Positions 47,723 to 60,289 of a stretch of 64,000 nucleotides of DNA are shown here, piece by piece. Both the position numbers and the translations under genes were made by a program. A model generated the notes under the pieces. It worked only from the letters and a program-made list of their open reading frames with translations. It was not told the origin of the DNA and ran no database searches. Position 1 is the stretch's first letter, and each line of letters begins with the position of its first letter. This DNA is from Heterocephalus glaber (taxonomy: Eukaryota; Chordata; Mammalia; Rodentia; Bathyergidae). The stretch spans positions 4,840,569 to 4,904,568 of the forward strand of contig NW_004624743.1 of NCBI RefSeq assembly GCF_000247695.1, read 5' to 3'.

Positions 47723-48091
47723 CAGTGGACCCTTAACTTACAAACTTAATTTGTTCACTAGGGCTGGTTGTAACTCACGTTGGTCAATTGAAGGGTCAGG
47801 CTCCTCAAAGTCTCTCTTGTATAAATTTTAGGCCACGCTTTCTTCCAGGCAGATCTCAGTGTCCTTAGAGAGACATCAGCCCAGGCTCAATTCACCCCAC
47901 ACGGGAAAGGCTGCTGTCATATTCCTTCCAGAACTCTTTAAGAGTTAAATCTATATCTGAGACCATCTGGAAGCACAAGCAGTTGGTGTTCCAGTAGAAA
48001 CTCAATACTTTGTTTGTAAGTTAAAACTAAAATTCCAGTCATAACCCAAGTTGTTCTTATGTCAGGCTGGTTGTAACTCGAGGGCTCACTG
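47723..48091. mobile_element. Short inverted-repeat DNA transposon (Tigger/mariner type)
   Basis: 369 bp with imperfect terminal inverted repeats. The left end is CAGTGGACCCTTAACTTACA; the right end, reverse-complemented, is CAGTGAGCCCTCGAGTTACA. TA dinucleotides flank both ends (47721-47722 and 48092-48093), as expected for mariner/Tigger insertion. No coding frame, so it is a non-autonomous element. The inverted ends extend loosely to about 50 bp ('gggctggttgtaact' near the left, 'ggctggttgtaactcg' near the right). Confidence 0.8.
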
Positions 48092-48119
48092 TAACATAGA
48101 CCCCAATTAATATATATAT

Positions 48120-49815
48120 TTAATGCATTTCAATACATTTCCAAGAAGGAATTGTTGTACATTTAGAAAAGGTAACTGGAAACTTTATGTGGAAATTCAA
48201 TAGAGGCAGATTAATTTAAACTGTTTGGAAAAAATAAGAATAAAGTTGGAGGAATAACATCTCATTTGAAGACTCAGTATAAAACTGCAGTACCAGAAAA
48301 GAGATGTTATACAGAGAAAACAAATGAATCAACAGAGTAAAAGCAGAAAGGCAAGAAAAAAAAACACTGACATAAATGTCCTCAAGTATTTTGTATAAAG
48401 CTGCAAAGAATTAAGTGGAGGAAAAATAGCTCTTGAACAAAGGGTGTTTCAGCAATGAATATGCATGTGGATGCATGGATAAGGCAAATAACTAAATAAA
48501 TCTCTCAACCTAAATCTCACAATATGGACAAACATTAACTTACAATGAATCATATGTATATACATGCATATATACATATGGAAACAATAAATCTGTAAAC
48601 ATTTTAGAATAACAGAATTAAGTTTAAGTGCATGTTAAAGAGTTCTTAGATATTATATCAAAAGCATAATCTATACAAGAAATATATGATAAACTGGACT
48701 TCATCAAAATTTAAGTCTTTTGCTCAATGAAGTAAATGAAAACAAAACAAAACAAAACAAAAGTCTTACAGATTGGAAAATTTATTTGAAGTCTAAAAAT
48801 TACTTGTATATAGAATATATGTATATGTATGTATATATACTTTCAAAACTGTACAAGATATGAAGATACATTTCACTGAAGAAGATATATAGGTACCAAA
48901 TAAATACATGAAAAATTTCAACATAATTAGAAGTAGGGGGGCTGGGGATTTAGTTCAGTGGTTCAGCTGCCTGCCTCATCAGCGCAAGGTCCTGAGTTTG
49001 ATCCCCGGTACAAAAAAAAGAAGTAGAAAAGCAAAACCTGTAAGTACAAAGTTGTATCATTACTCATCTATCAGAATATCCAAAAACACAGAGACTGTAC
49101 TAAATCCAGGTGAAAAAGAAGAGAAATTGTATCACTCACATGTGATAAGTGGGAATGTAAAATTATAAAGCCACTTTGGAAAATAATTTGGCATTTTATT
49201 AACAAAACATAACTTTTAATACACTGAACATCCTACCAGCAATCTGTAGCATTTATTATAGAGTATTGAAAATTTATATCATATAAAAACCTAAATGGCT
49301 GTGCATATCTATTTTGATTTTATACCCTCAAACTCAAAACTACCAAAATGTATCCAACAGATGAATGGCTACACAAACTGTGGTATATCCATACTACAGC
49401 ATGTGTTTTAGCAGTGAGACTATTGACACACATAGGAATTTGGATGGATTTCAAAGGCATTTTGCTAAGAGAAGAAAAACTTAATCATAAAAGTCACAAT
49501 TATAATTGCTCATATAAAATATCCCCCAAATGACAAAAATATAATGGTCAAAAGCAAATTAGTGGCTGCCAGCAGTTAGGAACCCTGGAGAGGTCGGTTT
49601 GGACATGCCTACAGAGGTCAGAGGGGGACGATGATGGCGGTGATGGAGGAGGTGTTGACATGATTGCCATCATCCTTCCATGAATCCACCACACATGTAG
49701 CAAAATAACATCCACAGTGTTGTACCAATATTACCATCTCGATTATGATACTGTACTCTGGTTTAGTAAGATTTAACCCTTGTGGGAAGTTGAGTGAATG
49801 TTACACAAGACCTCT
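48120..49815 (+). mobile_element. Old L1 (L1M type), 3' part
   Basis: Plus-strand sequence in the L1 ORF2 to 3' UTR order: 'ttggaggaataacatctc', 'aaactggacttcatcaaaattt', 'tacatttcactgaagaagatatatagg', 'tacaaactgtggtatatccatactacag', 'gtggctgccagcagttagg', then a GGTGATGG-rich patch. The 'gtggctgccag.ggttag' block is typical of L1M 3' ends. An AAAAC repeat lies at about 48740-48762. An ID SINE interrupts it at 48937. Confidence 0.75.
48937..49018 (+). mobile_element. ID-type SINE in L1M
   Basis: GGGGCTGGGGATTTAGTTCA opens the element and 'ggtcctgagtttgatccccggtac' closes the tRNA-like part, followed by an A-tail. It is flanked by an exact AGAAGTAG at 48929-48936 and 49019-49026. Confidence 0.92.
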
Positions 49816-50269
49816 GTTTTCTAAAAATGTTTTTGAATCAATTCTTGATGTTCTAGATGCCCTATCAAATCAGCACAGGTGCTGAACTATTTCCCTGAAG
49901 GGAAATTTATGACCGTCTTCCTGTGAACCTTTGACTATAACATTTTCAACAACGATCAATACATGACCTTTTATGTGCAGTTCTGTTTAAAGACACCTAT
50001 GTACTATGTATTCCCTACAACTAATCCATGCAGTATTTCCTTAACATTTTACTGAGAAGGGTTTTACATTTTGCTGGCCCTGGATAATGTGACCATATTG
50101 TTTTTTGGGTTTCAGCCTCAGCACAATGTTGTCCACTGCACTTTTTAAATTGGCCATCATTTAAATTCACACATTTCGTCACTTCTCCATTTCCCCTGTA
50201 GACTTACTACACACCATATTGATTGCTTTAGTGCTTTTTAGAATTGGCTCACATGCAGATTGGCAAATA
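49816..50269. other. Unassigned sequence
   Basis: About 450 bases with no recognised gene or repeat. Confidence 0.4.
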
Positions 50270-50760
50270 TAATCTATGTTTTCTGCATATCAAATGCTGC
50301 TGATTCATTAGCGTTGAACTCATGGTCAAGAGCCACGTAACCCAAGGCTGGATTGAGCCTGTCTAATGCGCCATGAACACTTCATCAAGCACTTATGTTT
50401 TCCATCATGCACATCACAGCTTCACTGCACTTAGGAACTGTGGGCAATATTTCAGCATACTGTAATTTGGGTCATTTAAAAATATTAGAACCACCTATGA
50501 CAAGCACAATGATACATGAAAAATGCACTCAGAGACTAAAAGTACCTTGTTTGTAGCATGAGAACTGAAATAAGAAAAGAGTGTTACCCTGTTCACCTGC
50601 AGCTGGAAGCATGTGGAGAATCAAATCTATGGTGAGACTGCACACGCCCCTGAATGATGAGGAAAGCACTTTAAGTGTTAAATTTGGGGATGCAAATAAA
50701 TATTAGTGAGCCAGGTAAGTTTGCAAATGCAGAACCCACAATCATTAGGATTAACTGTAT
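50270..50760 (+). mobile_element. Possible Tigger-type transposon 3' part
   Basis: Ends 'ttgcaaatgcagaacccacaatcattaggattaactgta', similar in layout to the right ends of Tigger-family elements. Middle blocks ('aaatattagaacc', 'gagactaaaagtaccttg') are only suggestive. A left terminal repeat was not found. Confidence 0.35.
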
Positions 50761-50803
50761 TTCAAATTACATTGCTGTATTTAAAAAATGAAAACAAATG
50801 ATT

Positions 50804-50820
50804 AGAGATTGCTGTGTGTG
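50804..50820. repeat. Target-site duplication, left copy
   Basis: AGAGATTGCTGTGTGTG, 17 bp, repeated exactly at 51774-51790. Confidence 0.95.
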
Positions 50821-51773
50821 AATAAAAAAATGGGCATCTGAAATGAATAGATACTTCTCAGATGATGAAATACCGATGGCCAATAAACATACGAAAAATA
50901 GTTCAACATCAACAAATTGGCCATTTGAGAAATGCAAATTCAAACAACACTGAGATTCCATCTCAGTGCAGAAAGAAGGGCGACCATCAAGAAATCAACC
51001 AACAGCAAATGAAGAGGAAGCTGTAGGAAAAAAGAGCCTTTCTCCATTGTTGCTGGGAGTGTAAACAGATATAATCAATATGGAAATTCGTATGGAGATT
51101 CCTCAAAAAGCTAAAATTAGGAATTCTATTTGACCCAGCTATTCCCCTTCTAGGGATCTTCCTGAAAGAGTTAAAGATATCATTATCACAGTGATACATG
51201 CACACCCATGTTTATAGCACCACATTTCCTACCAGCTTTCTTGGAAACAGTCTATATGCCCATAAACAGATGAATGGGTTAAGAAAATGAGGTATTTATA
51301 CACAATGGAGTACCACTCTGCCATAAAGAATGATGAACTTGAGTCCTTTGCAGAAAAATATGTGCACCTTGGGACCATAATGTTAAGTGAAGTTAATCAG
51401 GCAGATAGTTTAAATATCACATGCTTTCTCTTATAGAAAAAACTCAATACATAAATAAAGTGCAAAATACAATTCAGATTCTAGGTAAAAGATGAGAAAA
51501 AGTTACTGTAATCTGTCATGGAACATGAACATCCAAGTATACCTTGATTTGGTACAGTTGTCTTATATGTTTCATATGTTTATTGGCCTATTAGTCTGGC
51601 TGTTAACATGCATATATGATAATTTATAATGACTTATAAGATAAATAAATGAATTTGATGGAGGAAAGGGGAAACATAATTGAGATATGTTAAGTACATG
51701 TATCTGTTCCCTACAATGAATTTAATCATTATTTACTGCAAATATGTATGAAAACAAATTAAATATTTAAAAA
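50821..51773 (+). mobile_element. 5'-truncated L1 with target duplication
   Basis: 953 bp. Begins inside ORF2 with 'atgggcatctgaaatgaatagatacttctc', the same region as 3423-3450 of the first L1. It passes 'gagattccatctcagtgcagaaag' and 'tttgacccagctattcccc' into a 3' UTR that lacks the G-rich tract, and ends in an A-rich tail. The 17-bp flanks are identical, which shows ordinary target-primed insertion. The frame has stops and shifts, so no protein is made. Confidence 0.95.
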
Positions 51774-51790
51774 AGAGATTGCTGTGTGTG
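51774..51790. repeat. Target-site duplication, right copy
   Basis: AGAGATTGCTGTGTGTG, identical to 50804-50820. Confidence 0.95.
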
Positions 51791-53559
51791 GTACTTTAGT
51801 GCCAATCCACACACACCTCTGCCAAAGGCCCTTTCTGCTAAAGTTCAGACTTTATCTTACACATAATCAGCACAAGTATGTCCAGCCAGTCATGGTTATC
51901 ACATTTCCAGGCAGATTACAGCTCATAGGTAGACCATAATTGCAAGAGGTCATTCGAAAGTTTTAGAGACAGATATCCTGTCATGGGAATTCTTGAACTA
52001 TGTATAAGGATGAGGAAGCATCAAGTCATTGCATCCTTTTTAAATATCCACATATTTATTATTTTGAAGTTTAGTCAAGAAAGACACAGTATTCAAATTC
52101 AAGAAATGATAAAGAAAATATTCAATGGAAATCCTTGCCTATTCACATGGTCCAGTGGCAAGAGAAAAATTGCTTTTAAAAATGAGCACTAGATTAATAG
52201 CTCTCTTTCAAGCTTAAGTTTTTAGAAATTATCAAAAATGATTACTACTGTCCGAGGAGGTATTCGTGAACTGTAGCAACGATAGTTTCACCTTAGAAAC
52301 AAGATAAAGAATGTATGTGAACATTCTACATCTTAAATATGTTTTCCTAATATCCTTGTCTCTTCCAAATAGATATTTTTTGCAAGACATAAAATTTAAC
52401 AAGTGCAATGGTATTTAATTAGTGGATCAGCTTATGTCGAAAATAAAGGATCGGGAAAAAGGAAATGGAACATAATCTTCCTGTTTGGGTTGGAGAACAA
52501 ATTATATGAATTAACAAATATGTCTCCAGCAGAGATCATTGATATTTTATAACCTGTGACTGATGTCAGCTTAGTTATAGTGAGATGGAATGTAATCTAA
52601 GAAACCATTAAAATAAAAGCTCTTCTAGCTTGTCAACATCTTTATCCATTTATCTCGTCTCATATGCAAAGGCAAATGGAGGATATCATGATTTGCTCTT
52701 TTGAAAGAAGTTTTAAGTGTCTAGTAACATTTTGGCAAAACACTCCACTGTAACAAATTTAATTAACTACGAGTGCAAGATTTATTTCTGATAATTATCC
52801 TTCCATTGCTTGAAAAACATACCTGCAGCTAATTTCATTATATTTATAAGCAACAGTCTTCTTGAAGATCAATATTCCATTTATATGCTTGATTTTCTGC
52901 TCCTGGTAGCCTGTGATTAATTAAGCTCAGTGTCACATAATTTTATTTAATGGATTTAAGACAGTGTAACTTCAGGTCACAGAGAATTGACAGTGGTTTC
53001 ATGGTATTGAGGCTACCATTAAAATATTTCAGTTAATATATTAAAGTTAGTTATAGTAAGAAGTCATTCTATGTCAGGCAAGACCTAAGAATGTGAACAG
53101 AAAGAAATATACTTATTATATGCTCATTTCAACTGCAAAGCTGTTGATTTTGCAATGGAAACAATTGTGTATTTCTACCTGTTCTTGCTCAAATACTCAA
53201 TGAACCTGAACTTTTTAAACTATACATTTTTTGTTTTCATTTGTTAAATAATATGACTTGTAGATATACACTGTGTATCCCTTAAGCAATATAGCCTCAT
53301 AATTTGGAATAATCAATGTGAAGATCATATTAAATATAAGCTCTAAGATATTTTTAAATGGATGTAGTTTCGTTGTTGTTCAGAATTTGTAATGTTGTTA
53401 ATTACTAGATCTATTGGAACAGGACTGAAGGAGAACAGCGTGTGAATTGTGTATAACGATGAGGGCTTCAGAAGTGTTTCCAATTTTTTGTTCTTCAAAA
53501 ACTTAGCTGTTTTCGTAAGATTTCATGAAAGCCATTAACTTCATAGTATTTTTCTTTCT
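51791..53559. other. Unassigned AT-rich sequence
   Basis: About 1.8 kb with no gene and no repeat I can name. The part at 52560-53000 has balanced, non-repetitive composition. Confidence 0.45.
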
Positions 53560-53825
53560 TCAAGTAGTAATGACAATAGTGACTTTAAAAAGTAAATAGT
53601 ACTTTCATCATATCAGATACTTAGAGTAGCTTAATGTGAATTAATGTATTAAATCCTACAGCAAGAATATAAAATAGGCATGTTAATTATGCTAATTTCC
53701 AGATGAAGTAGAGGCACAGAAATATTCAATAAATTTCCTAAGTTCACAGAGATAGTTAGCGGTGAGTTCAAGTTTCAGATCCCTTCATTTGGGTTTAGAG
53801 CTCATGATTCTGAAATACTATGTTT
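53560..53825 (+). mobile_element. MIR SINE (old)
   Basis: Nearly full plus-strand MIR layout: 'actttcatcatatcagatac' then 'taatgtattaaatcctacag', 'ttccagatgaagtagaggcacagaaatattcaataaatttcctaagttcacagagatagttag', and a 'ttgggtttagagctcatgattctg' end. Confidence 0.7.
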
Positions 53826-56800
53826 CTATTTTTGTTTGCTTTTTGTACTAATGCATCCTTACATTTAAACAACAGTAAGAAAATCAGTAGTTCTTATCCA
53901 CCTAGAGGGAAGGGCTCTCTTGTTCCTGTTAGGGAATCTACAAACCATTTTGGAACAACAAAAAAAGAACGAGTCCATACTTAAATGTGACCTTTCACAC
54001 TGCATTCTTTGTTCAATCTTAGGTGGTCCGTAGGCTGCCTGATGTACGTCTTTATTTAGGTCCTAATTTAGAGACTAACCTATTAGAAATCAGTGACTAC
54101 CTATTGGGAAACCTACCAATTTAGAAACTGTTGACTCTGAGTCTATCCTGAGGACCTCGTTATGTAAAATTTTGTACTGCTGTTAATCATCATTATTTTA
54201 TCAATAAAGTAGATTTTTGAAATACTACATTAACATATTCACCTGACTAAGAGTTTTTTGGTGCTTTTGAGACGAATACAATCTTGAGGTGACTGAGGCA
54301 CTTGGCATACGAGTTTACACGTGAATCCAGCACCCCATTTCTCATTTGCACCACAAAACTTCATGCTGAGGACTGAAGGTTTATTTTGTCCACTAAAGGA
54401 AAGCGGTCTGACTTCCAGCTCTTCCTGTGTTGCTGATCCTGTGAACACAAATGGATTGAGCGCATGGTCAATTTACCCACAACACAATAATCTAACAGCT
54501 CGATCACTATTACTCTGAAGTTCTGACATAATGCAATATTGAAAAGAAATGAGTGAAGCTCCTAAAATATTTTACAGTGCAATTTAGATGTTTAAAATAG
54601 TGAGATTCTGTTCAAAATAGTGAGATTCTGACTTACTTCATTCAGGCTTATTTTTCTTTTTGAGATGAAAAAAATCATATACCATGGCAGATTTAAAATG
54701 ACTCACACATTTGAGAACTTGGGGTGTAAAATTATTCCTTAAGAGTTGCCAGTGATTAACCCCTATGAGTAGCTCTTACTCGTTTAATTATTCCACCTCA
54801 GCCATGTCACCATAAAGTGATCTGCAGCACATCATGGACGTTGTTGGGTCTTCACCCCACAGGCTTTTATTTGTGTTCATGAAATCTTAAAATCTAGAGG
54901 CAGCTTCAAGTTTCCTACTGTATAATTCACACACAATACCTTTGCATGGGTTATTAAGCTGTTAGCCTTTAATTTAGGTTTGTGTTATTTCATAAAAATG
55001 TTACTCCATGACACCAATTTGAAAGAAGAGAAGAAGTTGAGATTAGCCCTTGTTGGGATGAGCTAACATTTGAGCTCAAGGGTGGTAACTGGGCTCAGGG
55101 AAGGTTTAGGAGAGCAGGAATCTAGAGGGACAAAGAGACAGGCATGGAATCTGGACGCCATGGAAGTGAACTCCTGGAGAAGAGTTTTGGATAAACAAGG
55201 ATAAAAATGCTGTAATTATTTATAGATAGTTAGGTTTAATGACTGGTCATTAGTCACAAATATTCATTTCCTAACAGGATGCCTGACTTATAAAGTAGAT
55301 TGCTCTGGAATTATGTTAATAGTCATTTAAAGAATAAGAGTACATTATTTACGACAGCAGAAATTAAGCACAGGAAGAAGAATCACTGATTATAAGAGGA
55401 AAGGAAAACTTATGCAGCAACCAGACATTTCAATTACATGGTGAAGCCACCCAAATATTAAATATATGGAAATTAACGTAACTTAGAAATAGAGTATAAA
55501 TCCCAAAGATTTGAGGTTATCATAATGGGCATTTAATTTAGACTCTTGGAAATATTTGGAATATTGATTTTTATATGTCCTTTAGCATTCTCGTGTTTAG
55601 TTTGAATCCAAGCCTCTTTCAAACGCTCCACAGAGGACGAATGGGGAGGCTAGGAAAGACAGCGGAGATCAAAACAGATAATTAAATGTGAATAGAATGT
55701 CCCTGTTTTTACAAATAGTTTTTTGAAGAACTCTAATTGACGTCTTATTTAAGCATTTATTCTCTCATCATGCATTTATCACTCAGGCTTCAAGTGATCT
55801 GCAGTTCTCCCGCCTAAATATTTTGGATTGAATTCAAATTATTTTTTCTGCTGAAACTGGAAATAAGTGTTCATGTAAAAAAATTTCCCATGATGTTATA
55901 TAGTGAGAACCAAAAGAAAGTTGCTTAGAGGCTGTAAAATGAGTCTATGGAAAATAATACTCCCCGTGGTTGTTGGCATCTTACTCTGGTCAGCAAAATC
56001 CAAGAGGAAAGGACCAGCACCACTTCTGGGTAGAGCATAGAAGACCTGATGTGAGAGTCACATGGTGTTGTTTTCTCTGCCATCTGACTCATAATTTTCC
56101 AGAGGAGGTTGGGTTCTTCACTCCAGGCATCAGAGTGAAGGTGACTGGGCAGGGCTACAGAGAACCCTGGGGTGCCCACAATACTCCAGGAAGAAATGAA
56201 CCTTTCTTGTTGCCAACCTCTGAGGTTGAGGGAGGTTGGCTTCCACAACAATGTAAATTAGCCAAAGGGAGTGGATTTATTCAGTATGTTAGAAAGTTGA
56301 AGTTGTTTGTGGAGAGAGCAAGTGGAAATAGTCCAGATGATTGATTAATATCATCAGCATATATTATGAGAAGCTATCATGACACCAATCTTAAAGTTAT
56401 TTCTCTTTGATTATAAGCAAACATTAAGACATTTATCCTGTATAAAATTATTCCATTTGTTGCTCATCTCAAACATCAAATATGGACTAGTCACTTATTT
56501 AAGGTATTATAAGTCCTCATTTTGACAGTAGAATTTCAGCAAAAGGTTAAATGCAGGGGAGTATTCATTAGAGGAAAGAAGTGGAAACAAGATAAAAAGA
56601 GTGCATGAGGAAACAGATCATAAGCTATATCTCACATGTTGATGATGGCTCATGTGGCAAAAAGGCACAGAATATTTTAAGCATCCCTTGCCCCTATAAT
56701 CTTATGCAAATTTGATTTGCACTCATTTTTAGGACAAACTTGTGAATATTGTTGAAAATCCCCACAAAAATACACGCAAGTAGCACATGAAGATCTGAAA

Positions 56801-57094
56801 TTTAAGATTGTTGTTGCTTGACAGGGCTACCATATATCTGAACTTTCATACAGAAAAAAAACAATGAAGAAGATTTTGCCTGAGACACAAATAGATCACA
56901 TTATATCCTGGGGAAGTAATACGGAAGTGAATAGGAATTATTTTGAGAATTCTAAGGCAGTAAAATATTTAGAAAGAAAGGAATTTAGTTTGCATTTCAC
57001 ACTAATTTTTGAATAAAGATTAAATCCTAATCACAGGTACAAATTTTGTGGAAATCTAATATTCATATAAATCTTACTCTACCAACCCCAAATT
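53826..57094. other. Unassigned AT-rich sequence
   Basis: About 3.3 kb. It contains a 20-bp tandem duplication at 54591-54630. Open frames at 54239-54518 and 55925-56344 overlap on opposite strands and carry no recognisable domain. Confidence 0.45.
54591..54630. repeat. 20-bp direct tandem duplication
   Basis: Two adjacent 20-base units, TTTAAAATAGTGAGATTCTG and TTCAAAATAGTGAGATTCTG, differing at one base. Confidence 0.9.
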
Positions 57095-59530
57095 TATTTT
57101 CAAATTTTTATTGTTCTAAATATATGTAATGTAAAAATTACGGTCTTAACCATTATCAAACATACAATTTAGCAGTATTAAATATATTTGCTTTTTAATA
57201 TTTTTATTAGTATATATTTGGAGTACATAATGATTTCATTCATAGTGGGGCACATGTGCATATCTTAAGTACATTCACAATGTTGTGTAACCATCATTAC
57301 TGTCCACCTCTATACAGTTTTCCTTTTGTAAAGCCAAAATTTATGCCCAATGAGGAAAAACTCCATTTTATCCTCCTGGCTCTGTCTGCCACTGTTCACC
57401 ATTCTACTTCTTGTCTCTTTCTTTAATAGCTCTGAGTTTGTTATGTAGGTGGAATCATGCAGTATTTTTTCTTATGGTTGACTTATTTCACTTTCAATCA
57501 TGTCTTCGGGGTTCATCTACTTTGCAGTATGTTGAGGAATTTTCCATTTTCAAGACAAAGTAGTACTCAATTGTATGTATACACTACATTTTGTTTGTCC
57601 ATTCATTAGTTGGTGGACCCTGGGGTTACTGTCACATTGCAGGCATTGTGAAAACTGCTGTTACCAACATGGAGGTGGAATCTACTTACTATGATGATTT
57701 CAATTCTCTGCAGCCTGTACCCAGAAATAGTACTGCTGGATAACATGTTAATTATAGTTTTAATTATTGAAGAACCTCTGTGCTGCATTCTACAGTAGCT
57801 ATATCATTTTACATTTTTTACAATGTGCACAATGGTTTTGATTTCTCCATATTCTTGCCCACACTGACTCTTTTCCATTTTTTTGATAGTTACTGTCCTA
57901 ATAGTTGACAAATGATAGTAGTTTTGTACTACTGATAAGTAGTAATTTGAACATTTTTTATGTACATACTGGCCATTTGTATATCTAAAGAAGTATCTAT
58001 TTAATTAATTCACCCTTTTCTTATTCAGGTATTTTGTCCCTTTGTTGTTGAGTTTTATGCATTTTTTAAACTTTCTGACTATTAATCCCTTATCAAATGT
58101 ATGATTTCTAAATATTTTTCTTCTATGGGTTGTTTTGTTACTTTCATCATATTGTCTTTTAATGTACTATTTTAATTTTTAAGAAGTCCAATTTGTCTAC
58201 TTTTACATCTGTTCCGTGTATGTTTGGAGCCAAATAAGAAGCAAATATTACTGAGCCAGTCTCATGAAGCTTTGAGCCGTGTTTTCTTTTAATAGTTTTA
58301 GTCATTAGATTTTGGTTGTTTTTTTAAACTAAAACTTATTTATTTTGCATGTGGATATTCGGTTTCCCCATTAGCATTTGCTAAAAACAGTTCTTTTCCA
58401 TTGAAAGGTTTTTGAATCCCTCTCAAAAATTATTTTACCATATGTGCAAGTTTTCCCATCTGGCTCTCCATTCTATTGCATTGTGTGATGTCTGTCTTTA
58501 TCACATTGTATCATATTAGTTTGATTACTACACCTATAAATTTTGAAATTAGGAAGCATGAGTCCTCTAAATTTTTTCCTCTTTTTCAAATGTTTTGGTT
58601 ATTCCAAGTCTACTGAGATTCCATACCAGTTGTAGGATAAGTGTTCTATCTCTGCTTAAAACAACATTAACATTTTTATAGCTATTGCTTTGAATCTGTA
58701 GATGGATATGAGAAGTAGTGGAATGTTAACATTATGTCTTCCAATTCATGAACATGGGGATTACATTTTCTTTAACAGTGACCATGTTCAGCAATATTTC
58801 ACAGTTTTAAAGTCTTTAAATTCTATACATGAGTTAATTTATACATATTTTCTTATGTTTGAAGTTAATGCAAGAGATTTTTGTAATATCTATCAACATA
58901 TTGATTATTACTGTATACAAATCCAATTGGTTTTATTATACTAACTTTAAATCCTGCTACTTTGCTGAATTCAAATACTTTTTTATAATATTTTGTGGCA
59001 TTTTTTGGTTTTCTATAAAACCAATAAATAAAATCATATCACCATAAAGAGATCATTTTAATTACTCCTTCCCAAATTGGATTCCTTTGTTTCTTTTTCA
59101 TGCCTAATTGCTCTAACTAGAACCTCTAGTAATATATTAAATTGAAATGGAAGAAGCATTCCTGCTTTGTACCTGGTCTTAGGAGAAAAGCTTCTCGTCT
59201 TTTCTCACACTGTCCATTGTTCATGTAAGTTTTCCATAGACGGCTTTTATTTTATTTGGGTAGTTTTATTCTATTCCTGATTTGTTGAGAGTTTTTAAAT
59301 TATGAGAATATATGGAAATTATCAAGTGATTTTTTTCTGCACAAATTGCAATGATCATTTCCTTCTTGTATTCTGTCAAGGTGGTGTATTACACTGAGCA
59401 GTTTTTGTGAGTAGACCCCTGCTTGTGTATCAGTGATAAATCCCCACTTGATTATGGTACACAATCCTTTTAATATATTTCTGAATTTGTTTTGCAAGTA
59501 TTTTTTGCCCAACTAGTTTAATGTTTCTTG
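57095..59530 (-). mobile_element. Old L1 (L1M type), minus strand
   Basis: About 2.4 kb continuous reverse-complement L1. Plus-strand order: 3' UTR blocks ('ttaagtacattcacaatgttgtgtaaccatcattactg'), then the end of ORF2 ('catgcagtattttttcttatgg', 'tagtactcaattgtatg', 'tttgtccattcattagttgg'), then RT-domain sequence ('gcattgtgtgatgtctg', 'gctactttgctgaattc', 'ttcctgctttgtacctgg'). An extra T- and A-rich piece at about 57193-57265 interrupts the 3' end and may be a tiny younger insertion. All frames are broken. Confidence 0.88.
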
Positions 59531-60289
59531 ACCTCAATTATTGACTAAATTTTTTGATATCTATACCGTAATTTTGAAAAAGAATATAAAGCTATTTTAG
59601 AGATTCCACAAGGCAGATAGCAAGTAATCATATAGTATTTCAAAGTTATAATCCCAATCCACTTGAAGCTGTAATTCAATGGTAAGACATGGTAAGTGGT
59701 TTCTTCATGAAAGTTAAAAGTACAGGAAAATGTATTTTGACAGATCTGATTTAGTTTATTTCTATATGATGAATCTCTATTTTCAATCAAACTAAAACTA
59801 TGACCCAACAGATGGTAAGACTCTTAGTGCTGTCTAATGGGATATCACCAGGCATGTCTTTAAATTTTAAAGGTAATTTCAGGGCACTGCTTGGGATATG
59901 GACTTTGACGGACTGACCTCAGCTATGTTCCAAAAAGAGAAAAGTTCAAGTAAAAAGTTAAAGGGGTAAAATGTTTCAAGCCATTGTATTCACAGACACT
60001 ATCACAGATAAGTTTGACAATAATGGAAAATGAAGAGGGGAGAGATCAAAGAATTGTCACCTTACTGATAAAAAACTACATGCATTTCTTCATTCAACAT
60101 ACTGGAGTTTAGCTCTTTGCAACCATATGGTACAGCATGGTGACTGAATATTTCAGCTGGTATTCTATATTTTATTAATTTTTTCCAAATGTAATTTTCT
60201 GGTCAGAAAGAAAGTTCCAGTAAGTTTCAGTCCGCAAAGATAGAGCAGAGAAGATATTGATTTCTGAGAAGGTATAGGAGAATATAAAG
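59531..60289. other. Unassigned sequence
   Basis: About 760 bases with no recognised gene or repeat. The last hundred may be the decayed start of the MaLR internal region. Confidence 0.4.

Noticed and set aside
48540..48575. Alternating TATACATATG run that could pass for a regulatory palindrome
   Set aside because: Simple TA-rich sequence inside an old L1; similar runs occur at 25600 and 48820.
55925..56344. Opposed open frames of 108 and 124 codons
   Set aside because: They overlap on opposite strands over the same DNA, with no recognisable protein family.
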